Positions 1 through 8,126 of a DNA stretch of 64,000 bases are shown one piece after another; the first letter of the stretch is position 1, and each line of letters starts with the position of its first letter. Source of the DNA: Salinarimonas ramus (lineage in GTDB: Bacteria; Pseudomonadota; Alphaproteobacteria; Rhizobiales; Beijerinckiaceae); NCBI RefSeq assembly GCF_014645695.1, contig NZ_BMMF01000008.1, positions 204,731 through 268,730 on the forward strand. The letters run 5' to 3'. The position numbers and the translations under genes were made by a program. Under the pieces are notes generated by a model. It did no database searches and was not told the DNA's origin. It saw only the letters and a list, made by a program, of their open reading frames with translations.

Positions 1-902
1 AGAACCAACCCCTCGTCCCAATACGGCGTCGGTCCGTAGAGCCCCTCCAGGAAGGCGATGAAGGCGCGGGTCTTCTGCTCGAGATGCCGGCGGCTCGGGT
101 AGATCGCGTGGATCGCGACCCGGGTCGACGAGCGATAGGCGGGGAGAACCCGCACCAGCGCCCCCGATTTCAGCTCCGGCCCCACGTCCCAGGTCGAGCG
201 CAGCGCGATCCCGGCCCCCGCGATCACCGCCTCGCGCACGACCTCGCTCGAATTCGTCCGCAGCGTCGAGACGATGCGCACGATCTCCGGTCCGTCGGGC
301 CCCTCGAGCCGCCATTCCGGCGTCCCGTGGACGAGGAGCGTGTGCCGGTCGAGATCGGCGAGGCGCTCGGGCCTGCCGTGTCGCGCCAGATAGCCCGGCG
401 TCGCCACGAGGACCCGGTGGCTCGGCGCGAGCTTCTTGGCGATGAGGCTCGAATCGGAGAGGTCGGCGATGCGGATGGCGAGATCGAGCCCCTCGCCCAC
501 CACGTCGACGAAGGCGTCGGAGAGGGAGAGATCCACCGTCACCTGCGGGTTGGCGTCGAGGAAGCGTGCGAGATGGGGCGCGACGTGCATGCGCCCGAAC
601 GAGGTCGGCGCCGAGACCCTCAAGAGCCCGCGCGCCTCCGCCGAGCCGGACATCGCCCACGCCTCCGCCTCCTCCACCGCGGCGAGGATCGCCACCACCC
701 GCTCGTGGAAGCCGCGGCCGACCTCGGTGAGCGCCAGCTGGCGCGTCGTGCGCTGCAGGAGCCGCACGCCGAGGCGCTCCTCGAGCCGGCGCATGCGCTT
801 CGAGATCACCGCCGGCGAGAGGCCGAGCTCGCGCCCCGCCGCCGACATGGAGCGCGCCGCGACGATGCGCGCGAAGACGTCGAGATCCCCCAGCCGGTCC
901 AT
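1..902 (-). CDS. LysR family transcriptional regulator (3' end cut by window edge)
   Basis: This is a DNA-binding regulator with an N-terminal winged helix-turn-helix (about residues 1-60, starting MDRLGDLDVFARIVAARSMS) followed by the LysR substrate-binding fold. The frame is open to the window edge after 300 codons, ending ...YWDEGLV. LysR proteins are usually about 300 residues, so only a few residues should be missing. The start at 902 gives the canonical LysR N terminus. The gene is divergent from glcDEF with 138 bp between the starts, so regulation of glycolate oxidation is a reasonable guess, though many divergent LysR genes control something else. A perfect palindrome sits 11 bp in front of the start codon. 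The helix region (LSPAVISKRMRRLEERLGVRL) and the sequence after it look like the large AaeR/DsdC-like group, so the inducer cannot be inferred. Confidence 0.9.
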   Translation of the reverse strand, partial: MDRLGDLDVFARIVAARSMSAAGRELGLSPAVISKRMRRLEERLGVRLLQRTTRQLALTEVGRGFHERVVAILAAVEEAEAWAMSGSAEARGLLRVSAPTSFGRMHVAPHLARFLDANPQVTVDLSLSDAFVDVVGEGLDLAIRIADLSDSSLIAKKLAPSHRVLVATPGYLARHGRPERLADLDRHTLLVHGTPEWRLEGPDGPEIVRIVSTLRTNSSEVVREAVIAGAGIALRSTWDVGPELKSGALVRVLPAYRSSTRVAIHAIYPSRRHLEQKTRAFIAFLEGLYGPTPYWDEGLV

Positions 903-912
903 GGTCCGCCCC

Positions 913-937
913 GATTGTTTCTCCAGGAGAAACAATC
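913..937. promoter_or_regulatory. Perfect 25-bp palindrome, probable LysR operator
   Basis: Two 12-base arms (913-924 GATTGTTTCTCC and 926-937, its exact reverse complement) flank a single A at 925. The site lies 11 bp upstream of the LysR start (902) and about 104 bp upstream of glcD (1041). It contains the T-N11-A type dyad typical of LysR recognition sites. Its position suggests autoregulation plus control of the divergent glc operon. A role as an RNA hairpin in the LysR leader is the alternative. Confidence 0.7.
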
Positions 938-1040
938 TAGCGCAGGCCGCGCCTCTGTTAACCGGGCGCGCTTCGCCCTATGGTCTTTTGGAACGCGTCC
1001 GAACGAGACGCGCCCGAGAATCACGAGCCGGAGGACGCCG

Positions 1041-2504
1041 ATGACGATCGCCTTCCCGACCCCGGATGCCGGCATCCTGGCCCGCCGCGACGCGATCCTG
1101 GCGGGCCTCGCCCCGCTCGTCGCGCCCGACGCCCTCATCGTCACCGAGGACGAGCGCCGCGCCTTCGAGACCGATGCGCTCACCGCCTATCGTCGCCTGC
1201 CCATGGCGGTCGTGCTGCCCTCCTCCACGCAGGAGGTCGCCGCCGTGATGCGCTTCTGCCACGAGCACGGCGTGAAGGTGGTCGCCCGCGGCGCGGGAAC
1301 CTCGCTCGCCGGCGGCGCGATCCCGCAGGAGGACGCCATCGTGATCGGCGTCTCCAAGCTCAACCGCGTGATCGAGACGAACTTCGCCGACCGAACGATG
1401 CGGGTCGAGGCCGGCATCACGAACCTCGCCATCTCCCAGGCGGTGGCGCACGAAGGCTTCTTCTACGCGCCCGACCCGTCGAGCCAGCTCGCCTGCACCA
1501 TCGCCGGCAACGTCGCCATGAATTCCGGCGGCGCGCATTGCCTGAAATACGGCGTGACGACGAACAACCTCATCGGCCTCACCGTCGTCCTCGTCGACGG
1601 CACCGTGGTGGAGATCGGCGGCGACATGCTCGACGCGCCGGGCTACGACCTGCTCGGCCTGATGACGGGCTCGGAGGGCCAGCTCGGCATCGTGACCGAG
1701 GCCACCGTGCGCATCCTGCGGGCGGCGGAGGGCGCGCGCCCGGCGCTGATGGGCTTCGACAGCGTGGAGGAGTGCGGCGCCTGCGTCGCGGCCATCATCG
1801 GGGCCGGGATCATCCCCGTGGCGCTCGAATACATGGACAAGCCCGCGATCGAGATCTGCGAGGCCTTCGCCCATGCGGGCTACCCGCTCGACGTCGAGGC
1901 CATGCTGATCATCGAGGTCGAGGGCTCGGAGGAGGAGATCGAGGACGCCTTCGCGCGCATCGTCGAGATCGCGAAGCCCTTCAATCCGCGGGCGCTGAAG
2001 GTCGCCCAGACCGAGGCCGAGGCCGCGGCGATCTGGAAGGGCCGCAAGTCCGCCTTCGGCGCGACGGGCCGCGTCGCGGACTACATCTGCATGGACGGCA
2101 CCATCCCCACCGGCCAGCTGAAGCATGTCCTCAAGCGCATCGACGAGATCGTGAAGGGCTACGGGCTTCGCGTCGCCAACGTCTTCCACGCCGGCGACGG
2201 CAACCTCCATCCGCTCGTGATGTTCGACACGAACGCGCCGGGCGAGATGGAGAAGGCGGAGGCCGCGGGCGAGGACATCCTGCGTCTGTGCGTCGAGGTG
2301 GGCGGCTGCCTCACCGGCGAGCACGGGGTCGGCATCGAGAAGCGCGACCTGATGACGACGCAGTACGACCGGCAGGACCTCGCCCAGCAGTTGCGCGTGC
2401 GCGGCGTGTTCGATCCGCTCTGGCTGCTCAACCCCGCCAAGGTCTTCCCCCTGACAGGGCGCGACCTCGACGAGGCGCCCGCGAACGGGCGGGAGGCGGC
2501 GTGA
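1041..2504 (+). CDS. glcD: Glycolate oxidase subunit GlcD, FAD-linked
   Basis: This is the FAD-binding catalytic subunit of glycolate oxidase, which oxidises glycolate (or D-lactate-like 2-hydroxyacids) to glyoxylate at the membrane together with GlcE and GlcF. The protein has 487 residues, close to the usual GlcD length of about 500. The FAD-binding PCMH domain occupies roughly residues 40-220 (VARGAGTSLAGGA near residue 83, PDPSS near 150). The C-terminal cap domain carries the HAGDGNLHP (about 383) and GEHGVG (about 427) signatures. The ATG at 1041 follows a purine-rich GAGGA (1031-1035) at suitable spacing. The stop overlaps the GTG start of glcE (GTGA), indicating translational coupling. 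Putative D-lactate dehydrogenases share the same fold, but the adjacent glcE and glcF settle the assignment. Confidence 0.95.
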   Translation: MTIAFPTPDAGILARRDAILAGLAPLVAPDALIVTEDERRAFETDALTAYRRLPMAVVLPSSTQEVAAVMRFCHEHGVKVVARGAGTSLAGGAIPQEDAIVIGVSKLNRVIETNFADRTMRVEAGITNLAISQAVAHEGFFYAPDPSSQLACTIAGNVAMNSGGAHCLKYGVTTNNLIGLTVVLVDGTVVEIGGDMLDAPGYDLLGLMTGSEGQLGIVTEATVRILRAAEGARPALMGFDSVEECGACVAAIIGAGIIPVALEYMDKPAIEICEAFAHAGYPLDVEAMLIIEVEGSEEEIEDAFARIVEIAKPFNPRALKVAQTEAEAAAIWKGRKSAFGATGRVADYICMDGTIPTGQLKHVLKRIDEIVKGYGLRVANVFHAGDGNLHPLVMFDTNAPGEMEKAEAAGEDILRLCVEVGGCLTGEHGVGIEKRDLMTTQYDRQDLAQQLRVRGVFDPLWLLNPAKVFPLTGRDLDEAPANGREAA

Positions 2505-3685
2505 CGACGCTCTCGGCCGCGAGCCACGCTCCCGCGAACGAGGACGAGGTCCGCGCCTTGGTGACGGACGCCGCCGCCCGCAGCGTCCCTCTCGCCATTT
2601 CAGGCGGCGCGACGAAGGCCGGCGTCGGTCGCCCGGCGCAGACGCAGGAGACGGTGTCCACGACGGGCCTCTCCGGCATCACGCTCTACGAGCCCGCCGA
2701 GCTCGTGATCGGCGCGCGGGCGGGGACGCCGCTCGCCGAGGTCGAGGCGACGCTCGCCGAGAAGAACCAGCGGCTCGCCTTCGAGCCCGCGGACTGGCGC
2801 GCGCTGCTCGGCACCTCCGGCGAGCCGACGATCGGCGCGGTGGCGGCCGCCAACGTCTCCGGTCCGCGGCGGATCATGGTGGGTGCCGCGCGCGACGCGC
2901 TCATCGGCGTGCGCTTCGTCAACGGCCGCGGCGAGGCCGTGAAGAACGGCGGGCGGGTGATGAAGAACGTCACCGGGCTCGACCTCGTGAAGACGATCGC
3001 GGGCTCCTGGGGCACGCTCGGCGTGCTCACCGAGGTGACCTTCAAGGTCCTGCCCATGCCCGAGCGCACGGCGACGCTCGTCTATCCGGGCCTCGACGAC
3101 GCGCGCGCCGTGTCGGCGCTGTCGGCGGCGCTCGGCTCGCCCTACGAGGTGACCGGCGCGGCGCATCTGCCCGGCGACGGCGGAACGCTGATCCGCATCG
3201 AGGGCTTCGAGGCCTCGGTGCGCTATCGCCTCGGCGAGCTGCGGACGCTGCTCTCGGAATACGGCGAGCCGGCACTCGTCGAGAATGCCGACGGCGAGGC
3301 GCTCTGGCGCGGCGTGCGGGACGTCGGTCCCCTCGTCCAGCCCGCGGACCGCGCCGTGTGGAAGATCTCCACCGCCCCGACCCGCGCGCCCGCGCTGACG
3401 GCGTCGATCGCCATGCGGATCGAGGCGCGCTGGCTCTACGATTGGGGCGGGGGTCTCGTCTGGCTCGCCACGGAGCCGAGCGAGGCGGCGGCGCGCGTCG
3501 TGCGCGAGGCGACCCGCGCCCATCGCGGCCACGCGACGCTGATCCGCGCCCCCGCGGACCTGCGCGCCGCCATCGACGTCTTCGAGCCGCTGCCGGAGGC
3601 GATGATGCGGCTGACGAAGGGCCTAAAAGCGAGCTTCGATCCGAAGGGTATTTTCGAGCCCGGGCGGATGTATGCGGGGGTGTGA
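2501..3685 (+). CDS. glcE: Glycolate oxidase subunit GlcE, FAD-binding
   Basis: This is the second flavoprotein subunit of the GlcDEF complex. The GTG start at 2501 overlaps the glcD stop codon and gives 394 residues. The N-terminal FAD-binding domain (about 10-180) shows SGGATKAGVGRP and the family signature GGRVMKNVTGLDLVK followed by GSWGTLGVLTEVTFKVLP. The C terminus ends in DPKGIFEPGRMYAG, the usual ending of this family. It is shorter than GlcD because it lacks the large cap domain. An internal ATG start would remove part of the FAD site, so the overlapping GTG is preferred. Confidence 0.93.
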   Translation: MTTLSAASHAPANEDEVRALVTDAAARSVPLAISGGATKAGVGRPAQTQETVSTTGLSGITLYEPAELVIGARAGTPLAEVEATLAEKNQRLAFEPADWRALLGTSGEPTIGAVAAANVSGPRRIMVGAARDALIGVRFVNGRGEAVKNGGRVMKNVTGLDLVKTIAGSWGTLGVLTEVTFKVLPMPERTATLVYPGLDDARAVSALSAALGSPYEVTGAAHLPGDGGTLIRIEGFEASVRYRLGELRTLLSEYGEPALVENADGEALWRGVRDVGPLVQPADRAVWKISTAPTRAPALTASIAMRIEARWLYDWGGGLVWLATEPSEAAARVVREATRAHRGHATLIRAPADLRAAIDVFEPLPEAMMRLTKGLKASFDPKGIFEPGRMYAGV

Positions 3686-3769
3686 GGACGGGACCGCAGG
3701 CCGTTCCGCGTCCTTCCCTGTAGGGGAAGGAGAGACGACGCGTCATCCGGGTAGTGTGAGAGCAGGGCC

Positions 3770-5131
3770 ATGCAAACCAACTTCACGCCAGACCAGCTCC
3801 GCGATCCCGCCATGCGCGAGAGCGAGAAGATCCTGCGCACCTGCGTGCATTGCGGGTTCTGCACCGCGACCTGCCCGACCTATCTCCTGCTCGGCGACGA
3901 GCTCGATAGCCCGCGTGGCCGCATTTATCTCATGAAGGACATGCTGGAGAACGGGAAGCCGGCCACCGAGGAGGTGGTCAAGCACGTCGACCGCTGCCTC
4001 TCCTGCCTCTCCTGCATGACGACCTGCCCGTCGGGCGTGCACTACATGCACCTCGTCGATCACGCCCGCGCCTATATCGAGCAGACCTACGAACGGCCCT
4101 GGCACGACCGGCTGCTGCGCGCCACGCTCGCCAAGATCCTGCCCTATCCGAGCCGCTTCCGTCTCGCCCTCCTCGGCGCGAAGCTCGGCGCGCCGTTCAA
4201 GGGCGTGGCGCGGGCGATCCCGAAGCTCGGGCCGCGGCTCGCAGGGATGCTCGACCTCGCGCCACGGCGCCTGCCGGCGCGCGCCGCCTCCGACGGGCCG
4301 CAGGTCTTCCCCGCGATCGGCGCGCGGCGCGGGCGGGTCGCCATCCTGCAGGGCTGCGCCCAGCGCGTCCTCGACCCCGGCATCAACGAGGCGACGGTGC
4401 GCCTCCTCACGCGAAACGGCATCGAGGTCGTGCAGGCGAAGGGCGAGGGCTGCTGCGGCGCGCTCGTCCACCACATGGGCCGCGAGCACGACGGCCACGC
4501 CTTCGCCAAGCGCGCCATCGACGTGTGGACGCGCGAGATCGAGGGCGAGGGGCTCGACGCCATCGTCATCACGGCCTCGGGCTGCGGCACGACGATCAAG
4601 GATTACGGCTTCATGCTGCGCGAGGACGCCGCATACGCCGAGAAGGCGAAGCGGGTCTCGGCGCTGGCGAAGGACGTCACCGAATATCTCACGACGCTGA
4701 AGGTGGTGGCGCCGGCCCGCGACGTGTCCGGCCTGACGGTCGCCTACCACTCCGCCTGCTCCATGCAGCACGGCCAGCAGATCCGGCTCGAGCCGAAGGC
4801 GCTGCTCAAGAAAGCGGGCTTTGCCGTGAAGGACGTGCCGGAGGGCCACATCTGCTGCGGCTCGGCGGGCACCTACAATCTGCTCCAGCCGGAGATCGCG
4901 GGCCAGCTTCGCGCCCGCAAGGTCGCGAACATCGAGAAGATCGCCCCCGACCTGATCGCCACGGGCAACATCGGCTGCATGACGCAGATCGGGAAGGGCA
5001 CCGCCATCCCCATCGTCCACACCGCCGAATTGATCGACTGGGCGACCGGCGGGCCGCTGCCGCGGGCGCTGGAGGAAGCCGGCTGGCAGGATCGCCCGAT
5101 GGCGGCGCCGACGCGCGCCGCAGCCGAATGA
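3770..5131 (+). CDS. glcF: Glycolate oxidase iron-sulfur subunit GlcF
   Basis: This is the electron-transfer subunit that passes electrons from GlcDE to the quinone pool. The 453 residues contain two ferredoxin-type clusters, CVHCGFCTATCP starting at C25 and CLSCLSCMTTCP starting at C76, each able to bind a 4Fe-4S centre. Two CCG-type domains follow, visible as GEGCCGALVHHMG and EGHICCGSAGTYN. This order is the standard GlcF architecture. The 84-bp gap after glcE contains a small inverted repeat (CCTTCCC...GGGAAGG), but the gene is still likely co-transcribed. The ATG at 3770 has a GAGAGCAGGG ribosome-binding region just upstream. Confidence 0.95.
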   Translation: MQTNFTPDQLRDPAMRESEKILRTCVHCGFCTATCPTYLLLGDELDSPRGRIYLMKDMLENGKPATEEVVKHVDRCLSCLSCMTTCPSGVHYMHLVDHARAYIEQTYERPWHDRLLRATLAKILPYPSRFRLALLGAKLGAPFKGVARAIPKLGPRLAGMLDLAPRRLPARAASDGPQVFPAIGARRGRVAILQGCAQRVLDPGINEATVRLLTRNGIEVVQAKGEGCCGALVHHMGREHDGHAFAKRAIDVWTREIEGEGLDAIVITASGCGTTIKDYGFMLREDAAYAEKAKRVSALAKDVTEYLTTLKVVAPARDVSGLTVAYHSACSMQHGQQIRLEPKALLKKAGFAVKDVPEGHICCGSAGTYNLLQPEIAGQLRARKVANIEKIAPDLIATGNIGCMTQIGKGTAIPIVHTAELIDWATGGPLPRALEEAGWQDRPMAAPTRAAAE

Positions 5132-5225
5132 TGCGCTGGAACCGCGAGCGCGCATGTCGCGCTTGTTGCGGGCGCGGCGAGACGCCATTTAGGGATCGTT
5201 CGTCGCGTTCCTGCAAGCTCGGTCC

Positions 5226-5756
5226 ATGATCCGCTACGCCCTGGCCTGCTCGTCCGGCCATTCCTTCGAGAGCTGGTTCCCCTCCTCGGACGCCTACGAG
5301 GAGCAGGTCGTGCGCGGGCTCGTCACCTGCCCCGTCTGCGGCACGGCGCATGTCGAGAAGCGCATCATGGCGCCCTCCGTCGCGCGCACCGATCGCGCGA
5401 CGCCGCGAGCGACGGATGCCGACGAGACGGCGACGCCCGCGCCCTCCCCCGCTCCCGGCCCGGCGCCCGCAGCCGCGGCGTCCGTCCCGGTCCCCGCGCC
5501 GCCACCGGAGGCGATGGCTCTGCTGGGCGAGGCGCAGCGCGAGATGCGCGAGGCGCTGCGGCGTTTCCGGGCCCATATCGAGTCCACCGCCGAGAACGTC
5601 GGACGCAACTTCCCCGATGAGGCCCGCCGCATCCATGCCGGCGACGCCCCCGAGCGCGTCATCATGGGCGAGGCGAACCGCGAGGAGGTCGCCGAGCTCC
5701 TGGAGGAAGGCGTTCCCATCGCGCCGCTGCCGATACTCCCCGACGAACGGAATTGA
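5226..5756 (+). CDS. DUF1178 family protein
   Basis: This is a 176-residue protein of the alphaproteobacterial DUF1178 family, whose function is unknown. The N terminus MIRYALACSSGHSFESWFPSS and the following CPVCGTAHVEKRIMAPSVAR form a small zinc-ribbon-like region (C8 and the CPVC pair). The middle (about 58-95) is a proline- and alanine-rich linker. The C terminus contains a helical segment and the conserved ending in which an NREEVAELLEEGVPIAPLP motif is recognisable. In related genomes the gene commonly sits alone beside unrelated housekeeping genes. Here it follows glcF by 94 bp and may have its own promoter. Confidence 0.88.
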   Translation: MIRYALACSSGHSFESWFPSSDAYEEQVVRGLVTCPVCGTAHVEKRIMAPSVARTDRATPRATDADETATPAPSPAPGPAPAAAASVPVPAPPPEAMALLGEAQREMREALRRFRAHIESTAENVGRNFPDEARRIHAGDAPERVIMGEANREEVAELLEEGVPIAPLPILPDERN

Positions 5757-6067
5757 ACCGTTTTTTTCAAGCCTGTTACAGAATGTGAACGGCTCGCACC
5801 TGCCGTTGAACCGTTTCACGGCTCCATGGGTGTTTTAAGGTAGGAATGCTGCCCGTTCTTTTCGCAGTTGCGAAAAAGATCGTCTTGCGGCTGTCATGAA
5901 GGCCGCCTAGCCTCACAATCACTGATAATTCGAGCTGGGCGCGGACCGCAAGGCACGGGACCTCGGCCGGGAAGGAAGACGATCGCCGGACTGTCTCGTC
6001 GCGCGGGCTCGAAGGCCCGTACCCGGTCGTTCCGACGCGCCCAGAGCGCTATCGAAAGTCGTTCGTC
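5757..6067. other. Intergenic leader with direct repeats, no gene recognised
   Basis: This 311-bp stretch carries no convincing coding sequence. It contains an 11-base direct repeat TTGAACCGTTT at 5753-5763 and 5806-5816, with a T-run after the first copy. A short perfect inverted repeat lies at 5859-5876. It is noticeably more AT-rich than its surroundings up to about 5930 and probably contains the promoter for the downstream locus at 6068. Confidence 0.5.
5859..5876. promoter_or_regulatory. Short perfect inverted repeat upstream of the sugar-lipid locus
   Basis: Arms TTTTCGCA (5859-5866) and TGCGAAAA (5869-5876) are separated by GT. The site is about 190 bp upstream of the first gene of the 6.1-12.5 kb locus. 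It may be a regulator-binding site; no regulator is encoded next to it. Confidence 0.35.
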
Positions 6068-7147
6068 ATGCTGGACACACATCGTGCCGAGCCGGCCTCG
6101 TCCGGCTCCGAGGGCGCTATCCTCCTGACCGGCGCCGCCGGCTTCACGGGCCAGGCCTGGCTCGCCGGGTCCGCCCATGCGGGCAGGCGCATCGTCGCCG
6201 TCGATCGCGAGCCGATCGAGGCGCCCGCACCGAACGTCGTGCCGATCCGCGCCGACATCCGCGACCGGCGCTGGCTCGATGCCGTGCCCGACGGCGTGTC
6301 GATCGTCGTCCACGGTGCGGCGGCCCTGCCGAGCCACGACCCGCGCGAGATCGTCGAGACCGACGTCGACGCCACCCGCACCCTCCTCGCCTGGGCGGCG
6401 GAGAAAGGCGTCTCCCAGGTCGTGCACCTCTCCTCCACCGCCGTCTACGGCCCGGCGCACGCGCCGCTCGTGACGGAGGACCGCGATCCGGTTCCCTACG
6501 ACGCCTACAACACGGCGAAGATCCGCGCCGAAGCTCTCCTGCCGGAGGTGCTCGACGGGACGGGGACCGCGTGGACCATCCTGCGTCCCAAAGCAATCGT
6601 CGGCCCCGGCCGGCTCGGGCTCTTCGGGCACCTCTTCGACTTCGCCGCCGGGGGCCACGGCTTCCCCATCATCGGCGACGGGCGGGCGACGTACCAGTTC
6701 CTGCACGTGGACGACCTCGTCACCGCCATCGACCTCGCGATCGCGCGCCCGCAGGCGGCGCACGGCGCGACGCTGAACGTGGCGTCGCGGGCCGAGCACG
6801 ACATCGCGACGCTGTTCCAGTCCGTGCTCGACCGCGCCGGCCACGGCAAGACGCTCCTGAAGGTGCCGAAATGGCTGGCGAAGCCGGTCCTGCTCGGCGC
6901 CTACAGGCTCGGGCTCTCGCCCGTCTACCACCGCCTCATCGCCAATCTCTGCGAGGGGTCGACCGTGTCGCTCGAGCGTGCGCACGCCGTGCTCGGCTAC
7001 GTGCCGGCGCATACCGGCATGAGCGCGCTCGCCGATGGGTTCGACTGGTACCGCGCCGCCCGCAGCGAGGGCGCCTTCGCCTACGGCAAGGGCCACCGCA
7101 CGCTCTGGCGCAACCCGCTCGCCACCCTCGTCAAGGCCGTCATCTAG
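6068..7147 (+). CDS. NAD-dependent epimerase/dehydratase family protein (extended SDR)
   Basis: This is a nucleotide-sugar epimerase/dehydratase-type enzyme of 359 residues. The Rossmann glycine motif is LTGAAGFTG (about 20-28). The active site shows the LSSTAVYGP serine region and the YNTAK tyrosine/lysine pair (YxxxK), followed by RPKAIVGPG and FLHVDDLVTAI, all typical of extended SDRs. The C terminus (about 290-359) binds substrate and is divergent, so the sugar is unknown. The gene opens a plus-strand cluster with only 11 bp before the next gene, a UbiA-type prenyltransferase. Its likely job is to prepare or modify a sugar nucleotide or lipid-linked sugar for that pathway. A steroid/3-beta-HSD-like activity is an alternative for this subfamily. 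Confidence 0.82.
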   Translation: MLDTHRAEPASSGSEGAILLTGAAGFTGQAWLAGSAHAGRRIVAVDREPIEAPAPNVVPIRADIRDRRWLDAVPDGVSIVVHGAAALPSHDPREIVETDVDATRTLLAWAAEKGVSQVVHLSSTAVYGPAHAPLVTEDRDPVPYDAYNTAKIRAEALLPEVLDGTGTAWTILRPKAIVGPGRLGLFGHLFDFAAGGHGFPIIGDGRATYQFLHVDDLVTAIDLAIARPQAAHGATLNVASRAEHDIATLFQSVLDRAGHGKTLLKVPKWLAKPVLLGAYRLGLSPVYHRLIANLCEGSTVSLERAHAVLGYVPAHTGMSALADGFDWYRAARSEGAFAYGKGHRTLWRNPLATLVKAVI

Positions 7148-7158
7148 AGGATCGACCC

Positions 7159-8085
7159 ATGATTGAGCTGATCAAGTCGCGGCCGGGCCTCGCGTCCGCG
7201 CCGAACGCGAACCTGCGCGTCAAGGCGGCCGCTCTCCTGGAGCTCGCCCGCCCCTCCCACGTCGTGAAGAACGGCGTCGTCGTCGTGCCCTGGCTCCTCG
7301 CCGGCTTCGAAGGCTCGGCGCTCGCCGTCGTCGCGACGCTCCTGGGCTTCGTGCTGGCGAGCGTCGCGGTCTACGCGATCAACGATTCCATGGACGCGGC
7401 CGTCGACGCCGCGCACCCGAAGAAGCGCCATCGCCCGATCCCGTCGGGACGGGTCAGCGTGCCCGAGGCGCTCGCCTTCGCGCTCCTCGCGGCGACGGCC
7501 GCGGGCTCGGCGACGGCGATCCTCGCCACCGACGCCCTCGCCTTCGTGGCCGTCTATCTGGCGCTCAACCTGTTCTACTCGAAGGTGGGCAAGGACATCG
7601 CCGTCGTCGACGTCGCAATCGTGGGCGCCGGCTTCGCGCTGCGCTTCCTCGCCGGGCTCGCCGCCATCGGCATGCTGGGCGAGCTCGCCTGGGCGGCGGG
7701 GCCGATCTTCATCGCCTCGGTGGGCCTCGCCGTCGGCAAGCGCCTCGCCAAGAAGGCGACCTCGGCGGAAAAGACGGACGCGCGCGTGCCGCGCTTCTAT
7801 ACGCCCAACGTCCTCACGGGGCTGCTGATCCTGCTCTCGCATCTCGCCGTGCTGGCGGGCGCCTGGGCCGCCTTCAGCGCCGACGCCGACATCGCCGGAC
7901 GCTTCTCGCTGGCCCCGCCGGTGATCGCGATCCTGTCCCTCATCGGCGTGGGCGTGCTCTCGCGCGCGGTCTACCTGATGACGACGGATTCGGTGGAGCC
8001 GGCGACGGTGTTCACCCGCGATCGGCCGACCCTCGTCGCGGTGGCATTGGGCGCGTCGATCCTCGGTTTCAACGCCCTCGTCTGA
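7159..8085 (+). CDS. UbiA family prenyltransferase, decaprenyl-phosphate phosphoribosyltransferase-like
   Basis: This is a 308-residue integral membrane protein with about eight hydrophobic helices. The hallmark aspartate motif is NDSMDAAVDAAHPKKRHRPI starting at N75, which binds the prenyl (pyro)phosphate through Mg2+. A second conserved region is DIAVVDVAIVGAGFALR. The HPKKRHRPIPSG context resembles the DPPR synthase branch (Mycobacterium Rv3806c, rhizobial NoeC) more than UbiA or COQ2, which attach prenyl chains to 4-hydroxybenzoate. DPPR synthase transfers phosphoribose from PRPP to decaprenyl phosphate. The ATG at 7159 follows GAGGATCGACCC. The neighbours (epimerase, flippase-like protein, GT4) support a lipid-linked sugar role; the exact acceptor is inferred. 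Confidence 0.82.
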   Translation: MIELIKSRPGLASAPNANLRVKAAALLELARPSHVVKNGVVVVPWLLAGFEGSALAVVATLLGFVLASVAVYAINDSMDAAVDAAHPKKRHRPIPSGRVSVPEALAFALLAATAAGSATAILATDALAFVAVYLALNLFYSKVGKDIAVVDVAIVGAGFALRFLAGLAAIGMLGELAWAAGPIFIASVGLAVGKRLAKKATSAEKTDARVPRFYTPNVLTGLLILLSHLAVLAGAWAAFSADADIAGRFSLAPPVIAILSLIGVGVLSRAVYLMTTDSVEPATVFTRDRPTLVAVALGASILGFNALV

Positions 8086-8126
8086 ACGCACATCCCCAGC
8101 GTGCTAAAGAAAGCGAGAGGAAACCG

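Noticed and set aside
84..1040. Long plus-strand frame running into glcD from the LysR side
   Set aside because: It is antisense to the LysR gene and reads as Arg/Pro/His-rich sequence. The conserved GlcD sequence starts at 1041.
2600..3532. Long minus-strand frame opposite glcE
   Set aside because: It is Arg/Ala-rich with no recognisable domain, a shadow of GC-rich codon use. The same applies to the many other long antisense frames, such as 13626-16808, 17242-20859 and 49941-53129.
5868..6128. Small plus-strand frame between the DUF1178 gene and the epimerase gene
   Set aside because: It overlaps the epimerase start in another frame, has no ribosome-binding site and no recognisable sequence.
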